The notes beneath the pieces were generated by a model, which was not told the DNA's origin, made no database searches, and saw nothing but the letters and a program-made list of their open reading frames with translations. This document shows positions 1-7,162 of a stretch of 10,626 nt of DNA, one piece after another. Each line of letters begins with the position of its first letter. Positions within the stretch are counted from its first letter, which is position 1. Source of the stretch: CAZFJG01 sp964410915. Lineage in GTDB: Bacteria; Synergistota; Synergistia; Synergistales; JAFGMB01. Position numbers and translations under genes: made by a program. The stretch is taken from NCBI GenBank assembly GCA_964410915.1, contig CAYPIU010000051.1, positions 1 to 10,626 on the forward strand, given 5' to 3'.

Positions 1-60
1 AAAGTAAAAATTTTTATTGATTTGCAAAAATAATACTTTTTACTACCAGGAACAACTAAA

Positions 61-100
61 GGGGAAATTCTGAGTTTTTTCAGAATTTCCCCTCTTTTTT
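61..100 (+). terminator. Intrinsic terminator of an upstream gene outside the window
   Basis: A perfect 13-bp stem (61-73 with 80-92) encloses a 6-nt loop and is followed by TC and six T (95-100). This is a textbook Rho-independent terminator for + strand transcription. The minus-strand reading lacks a U-tract after the stem. It must end a transcript entering from the left, because no gene lies in 1-60. Apart from this hairpin I see no feature in 1-172. Confidence 0.85.
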
Positions 101-226
101 CATTGTTGCTGAATATTTTCACTACTTTATCAATTTTCTGTTACAAAAGTTAATAGTTTGCAGGAACCGGTAATGAGATATTTAATTCACGATCTGAAAG
201 AGAATTATCCTGAAAATGATCAAAAA

Positions 227-693
227 ATGGAAAAAGGGCGGATTTTTTCCTTAAAGAGACTGTTCATTCCTTCGCCATATCACTTGAAGGGATCAATTCC
301 CTGGTGTTTTACGAAGTTTCTTTCAAGAAGGATGTTATCATGGCAGGTATTGCCCTGGTGGCAAGGCTGTTCCTGGCCTATCTTAAACTTGCCTGGTTCT
401 ATTTCTTTCCACTGCCCTTCAATGTTGCTCTGGTGCTTATAATGGATGCACTGAACACAGGTATAGAAGCTATTGCCGACCTTTTCTCGGAAGGACAGAA
501 CGAACTTGCCAGGTATGCCAGGAATAATGGCAGCAAAGCGGTTTTTATCAGCATTATGTTTATTCTTTTTTCCCTCTCTCATCCTCTTTTAAAAGGGTCT
601 CTAACTTTTTTATTATTCTGTTTAATATCCATTGAAGCTTCTAATTCAGGGATCATTAATTTATGCCTTGATTTGCATACCCCCTTAAGGTAG
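227..693 (+). pseudogene. dgkA: DgkA-like diacylglycerol/undecaprenol kinase, apparently frameshifted and catalytically degenerate
   Basis: The frame from a GTG at 304 (129 codons) aligns by eye with the small membrane kinase DgkA, which phosphorylates diacylglycerol or undecaprenol. The best match is the signature ALNTGIEAIADLF followed by the RNNGSKAVFIS segment. Homology continues upstream of 304 (LKETVHSFAISLEGINSLV), but that frame has no ATG, GTG or TTG after its stop at 217-219. An ATG at 227, or at 173 behind AGGAA (162-166), lies in another frame. Adding one T to the T6 run at 243-248, or a -1 slip there, joins the two as MEKGRIFFLKETV. Against E. coli DgkA numbering as I recall it, E28, N72 and E76 are kept, but E34 is D, E69 (proposed base) is D, K94 is R and D95 is N. 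A tail of about 38 residues beyond the third hydrophobic helix is longer than the family norm. I read this as a decaying gene. A sequencing indel or a divergent subfamily with an intact start at 304 remain possible. Confidence 0.55.
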
Positions 694-744
694 TATTTAT
701 GATGTAACTACGTATTACAATTTCAAGATAAAGGGGGCTTTATA

Positions 745-1269
745 GTGCAGAAATCAGAAAATAAACCCATGAACCCTTACATAGCCGGGGCTCTTTCGGG
801 GCTTCTGGCAGTGGCTTCAGTAGCCCTGGTAGGAAAGTTCTTCGGTGCATCCACCACCTTCGCAAGAATAGGAGGGGCCCTTGAGGGGATCGTCCTTCCG
901 GAAAGGGTAGCCAACCTCGCTTATTTTCAGAAATATGTATTCAAGATGGACTGGCAGCTCCTTTTCCTTGTGGGTATTACACTGGGATCTTTCATCTCTT
1001 CAAAAATGACAGGAACTTTTAAAGTTCAGGCTATTCCTGATATGTGGAGAGACCATTTCGGATCCAGACTCTCTCCCAGGATATGGATGGCTTTCGTTGG
1101 GGGAATAATAGCTGCCTTTGGTGCCAGAATGGCAGGAGGCTGTCCTTCAGGACACGGCTTAAGCGGACTTATGCAGATGTCCATAAGCGGTTTTATATCA
1201 CTGCTCTGTTTCTTCCTTGGCGGGATCATCGTGGCCAGGATAGTCTACGGAAGGAGGGCTTCAAGATGA
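745..1269 (+). CDS. YeeE/YedE family membrane protein, first half of a split sulfur transporter
   Basis: A 174-residue integral membrane protein of the YeeE/YedE (DUF395) family. Relatives import thiosulfate or other sulfane-sulfur compounds through conserved cysteines in a pore. Hydrophobic segments lie near residues 11-30, 71-87, 113-132 and 148-166. The family motif GGCPSGHG is at 131-138, with C133 as the likely sulfur-relay cysteine. The start is a GTG seven bases after AAGGGGG (731-737). A weak upstream promoter-like pair is TTGCAT (673-678) and TATGAT (698-703), but its 19-bp spacing is long. The stop overlaps the next gene's start as ATGA, so the two are co-translated and probably form a heteromer equal to the fused two-repeat TsuA-type transporter. 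No TusA or rhodanese gene is nearby, so the exact sulfur (or selenium) substrate is unknown. Confidence 0.85.
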   Translation: MQKSENKPMNPYIAGALSGLLAVASVALVGKFFGASTTFARIGGALEGIVLPERVANLAYFQKYVFKMDWQLLFLVGITLGSFISSKMTGTFKVQAIPDMWRDHFGSRLSPRIWMAFVGGIIAAFGARMAGGCPSGHGLSGLMQMSISGFISLLCFFLGGIIVARIVYGRRASR

Positions 1270-1796
1270 ATACCCAGCTGATTGGCGGTCTCATTACTGG
1301 AATACTTTTCGGGATCCTTCTTCAAAGATCCGAGGTTATCCGTTACGACAGGCAGGTTGGTGCTGTAAGGCTCATTGACATGACCATAGTAAAGTTCATG
1401 CTGTCTGCGATAATTGTCGGCATGATAGGGGTCTATACACTTGAAGGCACAGGAGTACTTGAATTAAGCATAAAGGGAACCGTTATAGGAACAAATATTG
1501 TTGGCGGACTCATCTTCGGCGCCGGCTGGGCCCTTCTTGGATATTGTCCGGGGACAGCGGCCGGAGCCCTCGGAGAGGGAAGGATCGATGCCCTGGCTGG
1601 AATGGGGGGCATGGTAATAGGCGGAATGCTCTTCGGAGAATTCTACCCCCTGACCCAGAGCGGGTTCCTCTCGGCGGGTAATTTCGGTAAAGTCACTCTC
1701 CCTATGATCACAGGCATGAATCCATGGATATGGATCTTTGTGCTTACTCTCCTGTATATGGGCATTTTTTATCTCATAGAAAGGGAAAGCCTGTAA
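1266..1796 (+). CDS. YeeE/YedE family membrane protein, second half of the split sulfur transporter
   Basis: A 176-residue membrane protein, the partner half of the preceding gene. The family segment RYDRQVGAVRLID (26-38) precedes hydrophobic stretches near 43-59, 72-92, 108-124 and 153-171. The motif GYCPGT (92-97) carries C94, the counterpart of C133 in the partner. The open frame runs further upstream, to 1044, but I chose ATG 1266. AAGGAGGG (1251-1258) stands seven bases before it, homology begins there, and the upstream frame only shadows the first gene. The four-base ATGA overlap implies translational coupling. Known split pairs of this family (PmpA/PmpB-like) behave as one transporter; that this pair does so is inferred. 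Confidence 0.85.
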   Translation: MNTQLIGGLITGILFGILLQRSEVIRYDRQVGAVRLIDMTIVKFMLSAIIVGMIGVYTLEGTGVLELSIKGTVIGTNIVGGLIFGAGWALLGYCPGTAAGALGEGRIDALAGMGGMVIGGMLFGEFYPLTQSGFLSAGNFGKVTLPMITGMNPWIWIFVLTLLYMGIFYLIERESL

Positions 1797-1878
1797 ACAT
1801 TATCCTCCCTTCCTGTGGCGCTTGAAGCCAAAGAACATTACAATGGTCAGTGTTACAGAAAGGGAGGAATACTTTTAT

Positions 1879-2649
1879 ATGAAAAAAACTGCCAGCAAAT
1901 ATTACATCTTCCGGGGAGAAGAAATTCTTGTAATGAATGAAAACACCATTCCAGCTCCAGAAAAACCGGAAGAACTCGGACTTTTGACCATAAGGTCCTT
2001 CGAATCAGCACAACTCTCAGAATCTTCCATATCATGGGCTGAAGTTGACAGGGATGCAGAGGCACCTTCGGGTATGAAATTCATATCTCGAAGACATTTG
2101 CTGGATATTCTGGGTGAAGAGGCTTTTGCTCCCGCCGGACTGGCATATCATTACATGAACTGGACGCGCAATACCCTTTACTGCGGAAGATGCGGAGGAA
2201 TAATGAGGGATTCAGACATCGAAAGAGCACGTGTCTGCAGCAATTGTGGATATATCTCGTATCCTCTCATCTGTCCTGCAATAATAGTTGCAGTCGAACG
2301 GGAAGGAATGATCCTTCTGGCAAGAAGTCCAAGGTTCCCAAAAGGTAGATACAGCGTTCTTGCAGGCTTCGTTGAACCCGGAGAAAGCCTTGAGGATACT
2401 GTCAGACGGGAAGTGATGGAGGAAGTTTCCATTGAACTGGATGAAGTAAGATATTTCGGCAGTCAACCATGGCCTTTCCCCCATTCTCTGATGCTGGGGT
2501 TCACAGCCAGCTGGAAATCTGGAGAGATCAACATAGATGGGGTCGAGATCGAGGATGCCCACTGGTATTCCCCTGAAAATATCCCCAATATTCCATCTAC
2601 GAGATCCATTTCAGGAAGACTTATAAAGAATTTTTTAGCTAAGAACTAA
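1879..2649 (+). CDS. nudC: NAD(+)/NADH diphosphatase NudC
   Basis: A cytosolic Nudix hydrolase that splits NAD(H) to NMN(H) and AMP; E. coli NudC also removes NAD caps from RNA. From ATG 1879 the protein has 256 residues, close to E. coli NudC (257). A zinc ribbon is formed by C102, C105, C120 and C123. The Nudix box at 163-185 has E169 and the REVMEE core (177-182) that binds the metals. The NudC-specific motif SQPWPFPHS (195-203) separates it from other Nudix enzymes. The usual Gly near the end of the box is Ser184. An upstream TTG (1822) and ATG (1843) are in frame, but GGGAGG (1862-1867) before 1879 and the length match favour 1879. It follows the YeeE pair by 82 bp with no terminator between, so co-transcription is possible. 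A strong hairpin ends it. Confidence 0.93.
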   Translation: MKKTASKYYIFRGEEILVMNENTIPAPEKPEELGLLTIRSFESAQLSESSISWAEVDRDAEAPSGMKFISRRHLLDILGEEAFAPAGLAYHYMNWTRNTLYCGRCGGIMRDSDIERARVCSNCGYISYPLICPAIIVAVEREGMILLARSPRFPKGRYSVLAGFVEPGESLEDTVRREVMEEVSIELDEVRYFGSQPWPFPHSLMLGFTASWKSGEINIDGVEIEDAHWYSPENIPNIPSTRSISGRLIKNFLAKN

Positions 2650-2686
2650 TAACAGGGTGGGTATTTCACCCACCCTGTTATTTTTT
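2648..2686. terminator. Hairpin terminator between convergent nudC and the aminotransferase gene
   Basis: The arms 2648-2662 and 2668-2682 form a 15-bp stem with a GC-rich core and a 5-nt loop. On the + strand the 3' arm runs into six T (2681-2686), so it terminates nudC well. On the minus strand the trailing bases have only short T stretches, so it may also end the convergent aminotransferase transcript, but less efficiently. Confidence 0.85.
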
Positions 2687-2701
2687 AATGATAGATAATT
2701 A

Positions 2702-3835
2702 CTACAAACCTTCTTTTTCCAGTTCTCTAAGTAGTTCGGATATTCCCTGAAGCCCTTTTGTCAATACCTCAGGATCAAAGGCATATCCTATTCTCAGCCA
2801 TTTTTCCATTCCGAAACATTCTCCCGGGACAAGGAAGGTCCCGTTCATCTTTATAAGCCTTGAGCAGAATTCTTTTGAATTTATTTCATAACTATATTTC
2901 AGAAAAGCAGTAGTTCCACCGCATGGCTTAATATAATCCATGCGTTTTTCCCCCTTGACCCACTGGTCCAGGATTTCCATGTTATTTCTTATAATACCCA
3001 GATTTCTTTCAAGGATCCTGTCTTTATTTTCCATTGCGATAGAGGCAAGATAATCATCTATCATACCGCAGCTTATATTTGTGTAATCCCTTCTTATCAT
3101 ACATTCATTAATAAATTCGCTGTTTCCTGCGATCCATCCGAGCCTCAAACCGGCAAGGGAAAAAGCCTTGGACATGCTGCCTACACTAATGCCTTTTTCA
3201 TAAATATCAGCCATGGATGGCACATATATCCCCTCTTCGTGAACCAGCATCCTGTAGACCTCGTCTGAATGGACCCAGGCACCAACCTCCCTGGCTATCC
3301 CTGCGATCTGTTCAAGAATATCCGATCCCATGAGGGATCCGGTGGGATTATTGGGGTTGTTTATGCATATCAGTTTTGTATCCGATCTCACCATGGCTTT
3401 CAGTTTATCCAGGTCCGGAAGAAAATCATCCTCCGCCTTGAGATGAAGAAGTTCCACCTCCGCACCGAAGGATTCGGGAATACTCCTGAGCTGCTGATAT
3501 GAGGGATTAACTGCTATGACGTGATCGCCTGGTTCCACAAGTGTATACATTGCAAGGAAATTCGAGGCACTTCCTCCGTTCATTACAAGTATATTTTCCG
3601 GCTTCAAAGATCCATAAAGTCCTGATATACCTCTACGAAGCCCTTCGCTTCCCGGAATTTCTCCATAGGTAAGCCTCATATCCATGATCTCTTCCATTTT
3701 TTCCTGAGGTTCTCCTGCCATTTCAAGAAGATCCTTCACCCTTAAGGAATCGACACATGTTTCTGCCACGTTGTTTATGGCCTCGTTTTCATAGAGATCC
3801 ATCCATCTTTCAACACCAAAAGTTTCTATCTTCAT
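2702..3835 (-). CDS. PLP-dependent class I/II aminotransferase
   Basis: A 377-residue fold-type I aminotransferase, a usual length for the class. It moves an amino group between an amino acid and a 2-oxo acid. Visible features are the NNPNNPTG motif (159-166), the cofactor-binding D191-E-V-Y194, the Schiff-base lysine K223 in SMSKAF, R231 in LRLGW, and R348, the likely substrate carboxylate-binding Arg. The N-terminus (MKIETFGVERWMDLYEN, AETCVDSL) resembles a transaminase subgroup related to PRK07324 and the VioD/capreomycidine synthase branch, recognised from memory. The start has AGGAG (3847-3851) 11 bases upstream. It lies 36 bp after the aldolase gene on the same strand, with no terminator, so the two form one operon. 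Its substrate cannot be read from the sequence. Confidence 0.9.
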   Translation of the reverse strand: MKIETFGVERWMDLYENEAINNVAETCVDSLRVKDLLEMAGEPQEKMEEIMDMRLTYGEIPGSEGLRRGISGLYGSLKPENILVMNGGSASNFLAMYTLVEPGDHVIAVNPSYQQLRSIPESFGAEVELLHLKAEDDFLPDLDKLKAMVRSDTKLICINNPNNPTGSLMGSDILEQIAGIAREVGAWVHSDEVYRMLVHEEGIYVPSMADIYEKGISVGSMSKAFSLAGLRLGWIAGNSEFINECMIRRDYTNISCGMIDDYLASIAMENKDRILERNLGIIRNNMEILDQWVKGEKRMDYIKPCGGTTAFLKYSYEINSKEFCSRLIKMNGTFLVPGECFGMEKWLRIGYAFDPEVLTKGLQGISELLRELEKEGL

Positions 3836-3871
3836 AGTTATCTACGCTCCTGATATATTGACCTTTTTTGA

Positions 3872-4666
3872 TCAAGAATTAAGGGCTGCTTCTCTGGCGA
3901 TCCTTACATTTTCCCTATATGCCCAGGAAAGCAGCATTTTGTCGGTATTCACGATCAGAGACTGGCATCCCGCACTGAACCAGTAATTTGAAAGTTCCCT
4001 AACCCTTTCTGGATCATCGTTAAAAATATTGGGCATCATAATAACATCATTTTTCCTGCAAAGCTGGATCATTTCTTCGAACTTCTCCATCACCAGGGGA
4101 TGTTCCACCTGGCCACCCAGACCAAGAGAAACAGAAAGGTCAAAGGGACCCATCATGATAACGTCCAATCCCTTTACGGAGAGGATATCTTTAAAATTAC
4201 TTATCCCCTCACTTCCTTCAACCAGAAGGATCTTTACCAGATCCCTGTTGGAACGATCAGCAAAGCTTTTCCAATCCTGGCAGGAATGTCCCGCAGCTCT
4301 TACGAAAGGACAGGCACCCCTGTTGCCTTCTGGATAGTACATGGAAGCTTTTATGGCTTCTTCTGCATCCCTGGGAGAACAAACACCGGGATAGACAAAC
4401 CCTGCTGCACCAGTATCAAGAGCCTTCATGATAAGGCTCGGCTCTTTGTGGGAAACACGTATGAAAGGGATAAGACCAACCGCCTCTGCAGCTCTTACGA
4501 GATTTTCCGCTGTTTCATTTCCAAAATATGCATGTTCTGTATCTATGACAGCAAAATCAAAACCGCTCAGGCCTGTTATCTCTATTACTTCCGGTGATCC
4601 CATCTGAACCCATGTTCCCAGAGGTCTCTCTCCTTCTCTCACCATTTCCTTGAAATTCTGCTTCAT
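3872..4666 (-). CDS. HpcH/HpaI-type class II pyruvate aldolase
   Basis: A 264-residue TIM-barrel aldolase of the HpcH/HpaI family. These are metal-dependent enzymes that cleave 4-hydroxy-2-oxo acids to pyruvate (or an oxo-acid) plus an aldehyde. The key HpaI residues fall at nearly the same numbers: H45 in IDTEHA, R70 in FIRV, and metal ligands E150 (LLVEG) and D176 (GPFDLS). The phosphate/oxyanion-type segment YYPEGNRG (110-117) is also typical. AAAGGAGG lies six bases before the ATG. The gene is first in a leftward operon with the aminotransferase and diverges from the GntR regulator. A possible but poorly spaced promoter is TTGCAG (4735-4740) and TAATGT (4714-4719) on the minus strand, 15 bp apart. 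Citrate-lyase beta-subunit-like enzymes share the fold, but the motifs favour the aldolase group. The acceptor aldehyde is unknown. Confidence 0.9.
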   Translation of the reverse strand: MKQNFKEMVREGERPLGTWVQMGSPEVIEITGLSGFDFAVIDTEHAYFGNETAENLVRAAEAVGLIPFIRVSHKEPSLIMKALDTGAAGFVYPGVCSPRDAEEAIKASMYYPEGNRGACPFVRAAGHSCQDWKSFADRSNRDLVKILLVEGSEGISNFKDILSVKGLDVIMMGPFDLSVSLGLGGQVEHPLVMEKFEEMIQLCRKNDVIMMPNIFNDDPERVRELSNYWFSAGCQSLIVNTDKMLLSWAYRENVRIAREAALNS

Positions 4667-4798
4667 GGTTTTCCTCCTTTAACTGAACTTTATTAAGGAT
4701 CAGGAACTATCTTACATTATTTATAACGGTATTTCTGCAAAAAACACTTTCAGACCTGAGCTAAGTATCTGCATATTAAGAAATAACCCCTGGAGGTA

Positions 4799-4827
4799 TT
4801 GCAAATATTTCAATAAAAATATATCAT
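4799..4827 (+). promoter_or_regulatory. Predicted sigma-70 promoter of the gntR-TRAP unit
   Basis: TTGCAA (4799-4804) and TATCAT (4822-4827) are separated by exactly 17 bp in an A/T-rich stretch. Transcription would start near 4834, inside the 38-bp palindrome, so a protein bound there would block initiation. It is the best-spaced promoter between the divergent aldolase and regulator genes, found by eye only. Confidence 0.5.
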
Positions 4828-4829
4828 AC

Positions 4830-4867
4830 TACCAATATCTAACCGATATATCGGTTAGATATTGGTA
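4830..4867. promoter_or_regulatory. Perfect 38-bp palindrome, likely operator of the GntR/FCD regulator
   Basis: Bases 4830-4848 are the exact reverse complement of 4849-4867. The palindrome contains four octamers of form ACCRATAT: 4831-4838 and 4842-4849 on the + strand, and 4848-4855 and 4859-4866 on the minus strand. Within each pair the offset is 11 bp, about one helical turn, which would suit two dimers side by side. It ends 31 bp before the regulator's TTG and covers the predicted transcription start, which is typical of autorepression. In RNA it could fold into a long stem, but no U-tract follows, so a terminator is unlikely. Single-mismatch octamers occur at 4723-4730 (minus, in the aldolase upstream region) and near 5567 (before dctP). 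These could be weaker sites or chance. Confidence 0.7.
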
Positions 4868-4898
4868 CAGATCATTTTAAACCCGGGAGACTTTTATC

Positions 4899-5543
4899 TT
4901 GAGCAAAACAGACGAGGCATATCAATTCATAAAAAAAGAAATTATTGGTGGGAACCTGAATAACAAGGCTCCTCTATCGGTAAATATACTTGCGTCGAAA
5001 CTCGGGATGAGTAAAACACCTGTAAGGGATGCATTGCAAAAACTACAATCGGAGGGATTCATCAGAATAATTCCGAATCAGGGCATTGTAATTCAGGAGC
5101 TTACCATACTGGAAGCAACCCACATGTACGAATTACGGATCGCAATTGAAGAATACCTGCTTAAACAGATCATCCCCATGCTTAAAGAAGAAAATATCAC
5201 ATATTTGAGAAACCTTCTGGATAAACAAAAGCAGGCAATGGAAAACAATGATCCTTATGAGTTTATGAAACATGACAGTGAACAGCATCTCTATCTTCAC
5301 AAAATATACTTCAACCCTATTATCCATGACGTTGTAAATCAGCTTGTAGACCGGATATTTTATGGCGGCGTCCAGGCTCTCAGGCTTCCGGGAAGAATGG
5401 AAGCAACTCTCAATGAACACACTATCCTTGTTGATGCCATTGAAGAAAGAGATCTTGATAAAGCTATAAGAGCACTTGAATACCATTTCACAAAAGGACT
5501 TTCTTCGACAACAATTTCTCTGGAACGCTTTTTACAGAATTAG
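4899..5543 (+). CDS. GntR-family transcriptional regulator with FCD ligand domain
   Basis: A 214-residue FadR-subfamily regulator. The N-terminal winged helix-turn-helix spans about residues 5-66, with LASKLGMSKTPVRDALQKL (31-49) as the core DNA-binding part. The all-helical FCD domain (about 75-210) carries D126 and H130 in DSEQH, H174, and H196. This is the family's usual metal site, which often binds a carboxylate effector directly. The start is TTG, with GGGAGA (4885-4890) eight bases upstream; the next in-frame ATG falls inside the HTH and would destroy it. The 38-bp palindrome just upstream suggests autoregulation, and position suggests control of the divergent aldolase operon and the TRAP genes 49 bp downstream. 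The inducer is probably the transported acid or a breakdown product. Confidence 0.92.
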   Translation: MSKTDEAYQFIKKEIIGGNLNNKAPLSVNILASKLGMSKTPVRDALQKLQSEGFIRIIPNQGIVIQELTILEATHMYELRIAIEEYLLKQIIPMLKEENITYLRNLLDKQKQAMENNDPYEFMKHDSEQHLYLHKIYFNPIIHDVVNQLVDRIFYGGVQALRLPGRMEATLNEHTILVDAIEERDLDKAIRALEYHFTKGLSSTTISLERFLQN

Positions 5544-5560
5544 GACAGATTTGATTATAG
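5531..5560 (+). promoter_or_regulatory. Possible internal promoter for dctP
   Basis: TTTACA (5531-5536) and TTATAG (5555-5560), 18 bp apart, span the end of gntR and the start of the gap before dctP. They would give the TRAP genes a promoter separate from the regulator's. The match is moderate, and read-through from gntR is equally possible because no terminator intervenes. Confidence 0.35.
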
Positions 5561-5592
5561 ATATGAACCAAAATCAAAGGAGGTAGTATTTT

Positions 5593-6594
5593 ATGGGTAA
5601 GAGAGTAGTAACATGTTTAGTTGCTCTGGTCTTCATGCTCTCAATGATCGCCGGATCTGTAACAACAGCTGATGCAGGTGCGAAAACTCTGAAATTCGGC
5701 ATTGCTGTATCTGAAAACTCGACCTGGTACAAGGGTGCAGAGAAATTTGCCGAACTGATAGAGGAGAGAACTGAGGGGAAATACAAAGTTGATCTTTATC
5801 CGAGTGATCAACTTGCTGCGGGAAACATTATCAAGGGTCTTGAAATGCTGCGAATGGGTGCTACTGATATAGATATGCGTTCTACCATCATCTATACCAC
5901 AGTTGACCCCAGATTCACTGTACCTCTTATGCCATGGCTTGTCCCATCATACGAGGAAGCGGATAAGGCAATGGCAGGTAAGGGCGGAAAGATGCTCCTG
6001 GAACTGGTTAACGAAAATGGCATACAGCCGCTTGCTTTCGGAGAATCAGGGTTCAGGCAGGTAACTAACAATGTGAATCCAATTGTTGTTCCTTCAGATC
6101 TGGAAGGTCTCAAGATAAGGGTTCCTACGATCAAGATGTTTATTGCTCTCTTTAAATCTCTTGGAGCAGACCCCACTGCGATAAACTTTGGTGAGCTTTT
6201 TGCAGCTCTTCAGCAGGGAACGGCAGATGGACAGGAGAATCCCCCAGATGTCATAGCCTCAGCAAGAGTACAGGAAGTCCAGAAATATATGACCATCTGG
6301 AATGCTTCCTATGACCCCATAATAATGAGCGCAAGTACAAAACTGTGGTCAGACTTGAACGAAAATGAAAAAGACATTTTCAACAACGCTGCAATTGAAG
6401 CAATGGATTATCAGAAACAGCTTTCCAGAGAGAAAAATAACAAACTGGTTGAAGAATTTGCAGAAAAAATGGAGATCACCACTCTAAGTCCTGAACAGAT
6501 CGCCGTATTCAGAAAAAAAGCACAGCCTGTATATGACGAATATGAAGAAATTATTGGACTTGAACTGCTCGAGGCATTCGGCTACTCCAAGTAA
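5593..6594 (+). CDS. dctP: TRAP transporter substrate-binding protein DctP
   Basis: A 333-residue periplasmic solute receptor that captures an organic acid and delivers it to the DctQM membrane complex. A Sec signal peptide covers residues 1-28 (KR, a hydrophobic run 5-22, then TADA before the likely cut). C8 is not in a lipobox, so it is not a lipoprotein. The mature part has the DctP signatures: FRQVTNN (154-160), EGLKIRVP (171-178) with R176, the conserved Arg that normally salt-bridges the substrate carboxylate, and NFGELFAALQQGTADGQENP (198-217). AAAGGAGGT (5576-5584) lies eight bases before the ATG. The gene sits between its regulator and dctQ, separated from dctQ by a hairpin. The family handles C4-dicarboxylates, sialic acid, oxo acids and amino-acid derivatives. 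The ligand here is unknown. Confidence 0.94.
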   Translation: MGKRVVTCLVALVFMLSMIAGSVTTADAGAKTLKFGIAVSENSTWYKGAEKFAELIEERTEGKYKVDLYPSDQLAAGNIIKGLEMLRMGATDIDMRSTIIYTTVDPRFTVPLMPWLVPSYEEADKAMAGKGGKMLLELVNENGIQPLAFGESGFRQVTNNVNPIVVPSDLEGLKIRVPTIKMFIALFKSLGADPTAINFGELFAALQQGTADGQENPPDVIASARVQEVQKYMTIWNASYDPIIMSASTKLWSDLNENEKDIFNNAAIEAMDYQKQLSREKNNKLVEEFAEKMEITTLSPEQIAVFRKKAQPVYDEYEEIIGLELLEAFGYSK

Positions 6595-6605
6595 TTCGAC
6601 GAGGA

Positions 6606-6644
6606 AAACAAGGGGTTGTTTTATTATCAACCCCTTGTTTCATT
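6606..6644 (+). terminator. Leaky terminator or mRNA-stabilising hairpin between dctP and dctQ
   Basis: The arms 6606-6618 and 6628-6640 form a perfect 13-bp stem with a 9-nt loop. Only an interrupted T-rich tail (TTTCATTTT) follows. It lies 11 bp after the dctP stop and 9 bp before the dctQ ribosome binding site. Such hairpins commonly raise binding-protein yield over the membrane subunits, by partial termination or by protecting the mRNA 3' end. Confidence 0.75.
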
Positions 6645-6661
6645 TTATGGAGGAATAAGTC

Positions 6662-7162
6662 TTGAAACTTCTCGATTATTTTGAAGAACTATTAATAGTA
6701 TTGAGCCTTTCAACAATGATCATCATCAATTTTGGCAACGTTGTGTCACGCTATTTTATTCATGCATCATGGTCATTCTCTGAGGAGCTTATGGTCATAT
6801 TGTTTGTTTATAACAGCTTTTTCGGGGCATCGATAGCCTTTAAAAGAGGCGCCCATCTTGGTTTTACTGTCTTGACCGATCTCCTGCCTCCAAAATTTAA
6901 AAAAATATTCGTCTTTATTGCAGGCGCAACTACAATCATACTTATGATCCTTTTAGCAAAATACGGCATGGAAATGGTCCAGAGTCAGATCATGTTCAAC
7001 CAGAAAACACCAGCACTTGGTTTGCCCGAATGGACGGCTGGCCTTTCCGTTCCACTTGGTTCGATCCTGATCATCATCAGGGTTATCCAAAGCACTTTTT
7101 GTGAAATGAAATTAGTTGATTATAAGATAGAGGCTTCAGCTGATAATGAGGAGGTACAGTGA
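6662..7162 (+). CDS. dctQ: TRAP transporter small permease subunit DctQ
   Basis: A 166-residue small membrane subunit of the TRAP transporter. It has four predicted transmembrane helices near residues 9-29, 42-60, 82-103 and 124-143. The DctQ signature EELMVILFVYNSFFGASIAFKRGAH spans 41-65, with the charged KRGAHLG loop after helix 2. It pairs with the large subunit and helps dock the binding protein. The start is TTG at 6662, with GGAGG (6649-6653) eight bases before it; no better in-frame start exists near. The stop overlaps the dctM ATG by one base (TGATG), which couples their translation. Confidence 0.92.
   Translation: MKLLDYFEELLIVLSLSTMIIINFGNVVSRYFIHASWSFSEELMVILFVYNSFFGASIAFKRGAHLGFTVLTDLLPPKFKKIFVFIAGATTIILMILLAKYGMEMVQSQIMFNQKTPALGLPEWTAGLSVPLGSILIIIRVIQSTFCEMKLVDYKIEASADNEEVQ

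Noticed and set aside
158..442. A 94-codon + strand frame from a TTG
   Set aside because: Beyond about residue 30 it is a shadow of the DgkA-like frame with no recognisable features. Only its first part (from ATG 173 or 227) may be the displaced DgkA N-terminus.
1044..1265. Extending the second YeeE gene upstream to 1044
   Set aside because: The extension overlaps the first YeeE gene out of frame, has no family similarity, and a good ribosome binding site points to ATG 1266.
1822..1878. Earlier TTG (1822) or ATG (1843) starts for nudC
   Set aside because: Neither has a convincing ribosome binding site. ATG 1879 has GGGAGG upstream and gives the family's usual length.
4667..4829. A riboswitch or small RNA in the aldolase 5' region
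   Set aside because: About 160 bp are available, but I found only a weak imperfect inverted repeat (about 4751-4771) and no known riboswitch core.
4830..4867. The 38-bp palindrome as an intrinsic terminator
   Set aside because: No U-tract follows on either strand, and it lies between divergent genes where no terminator is needed.
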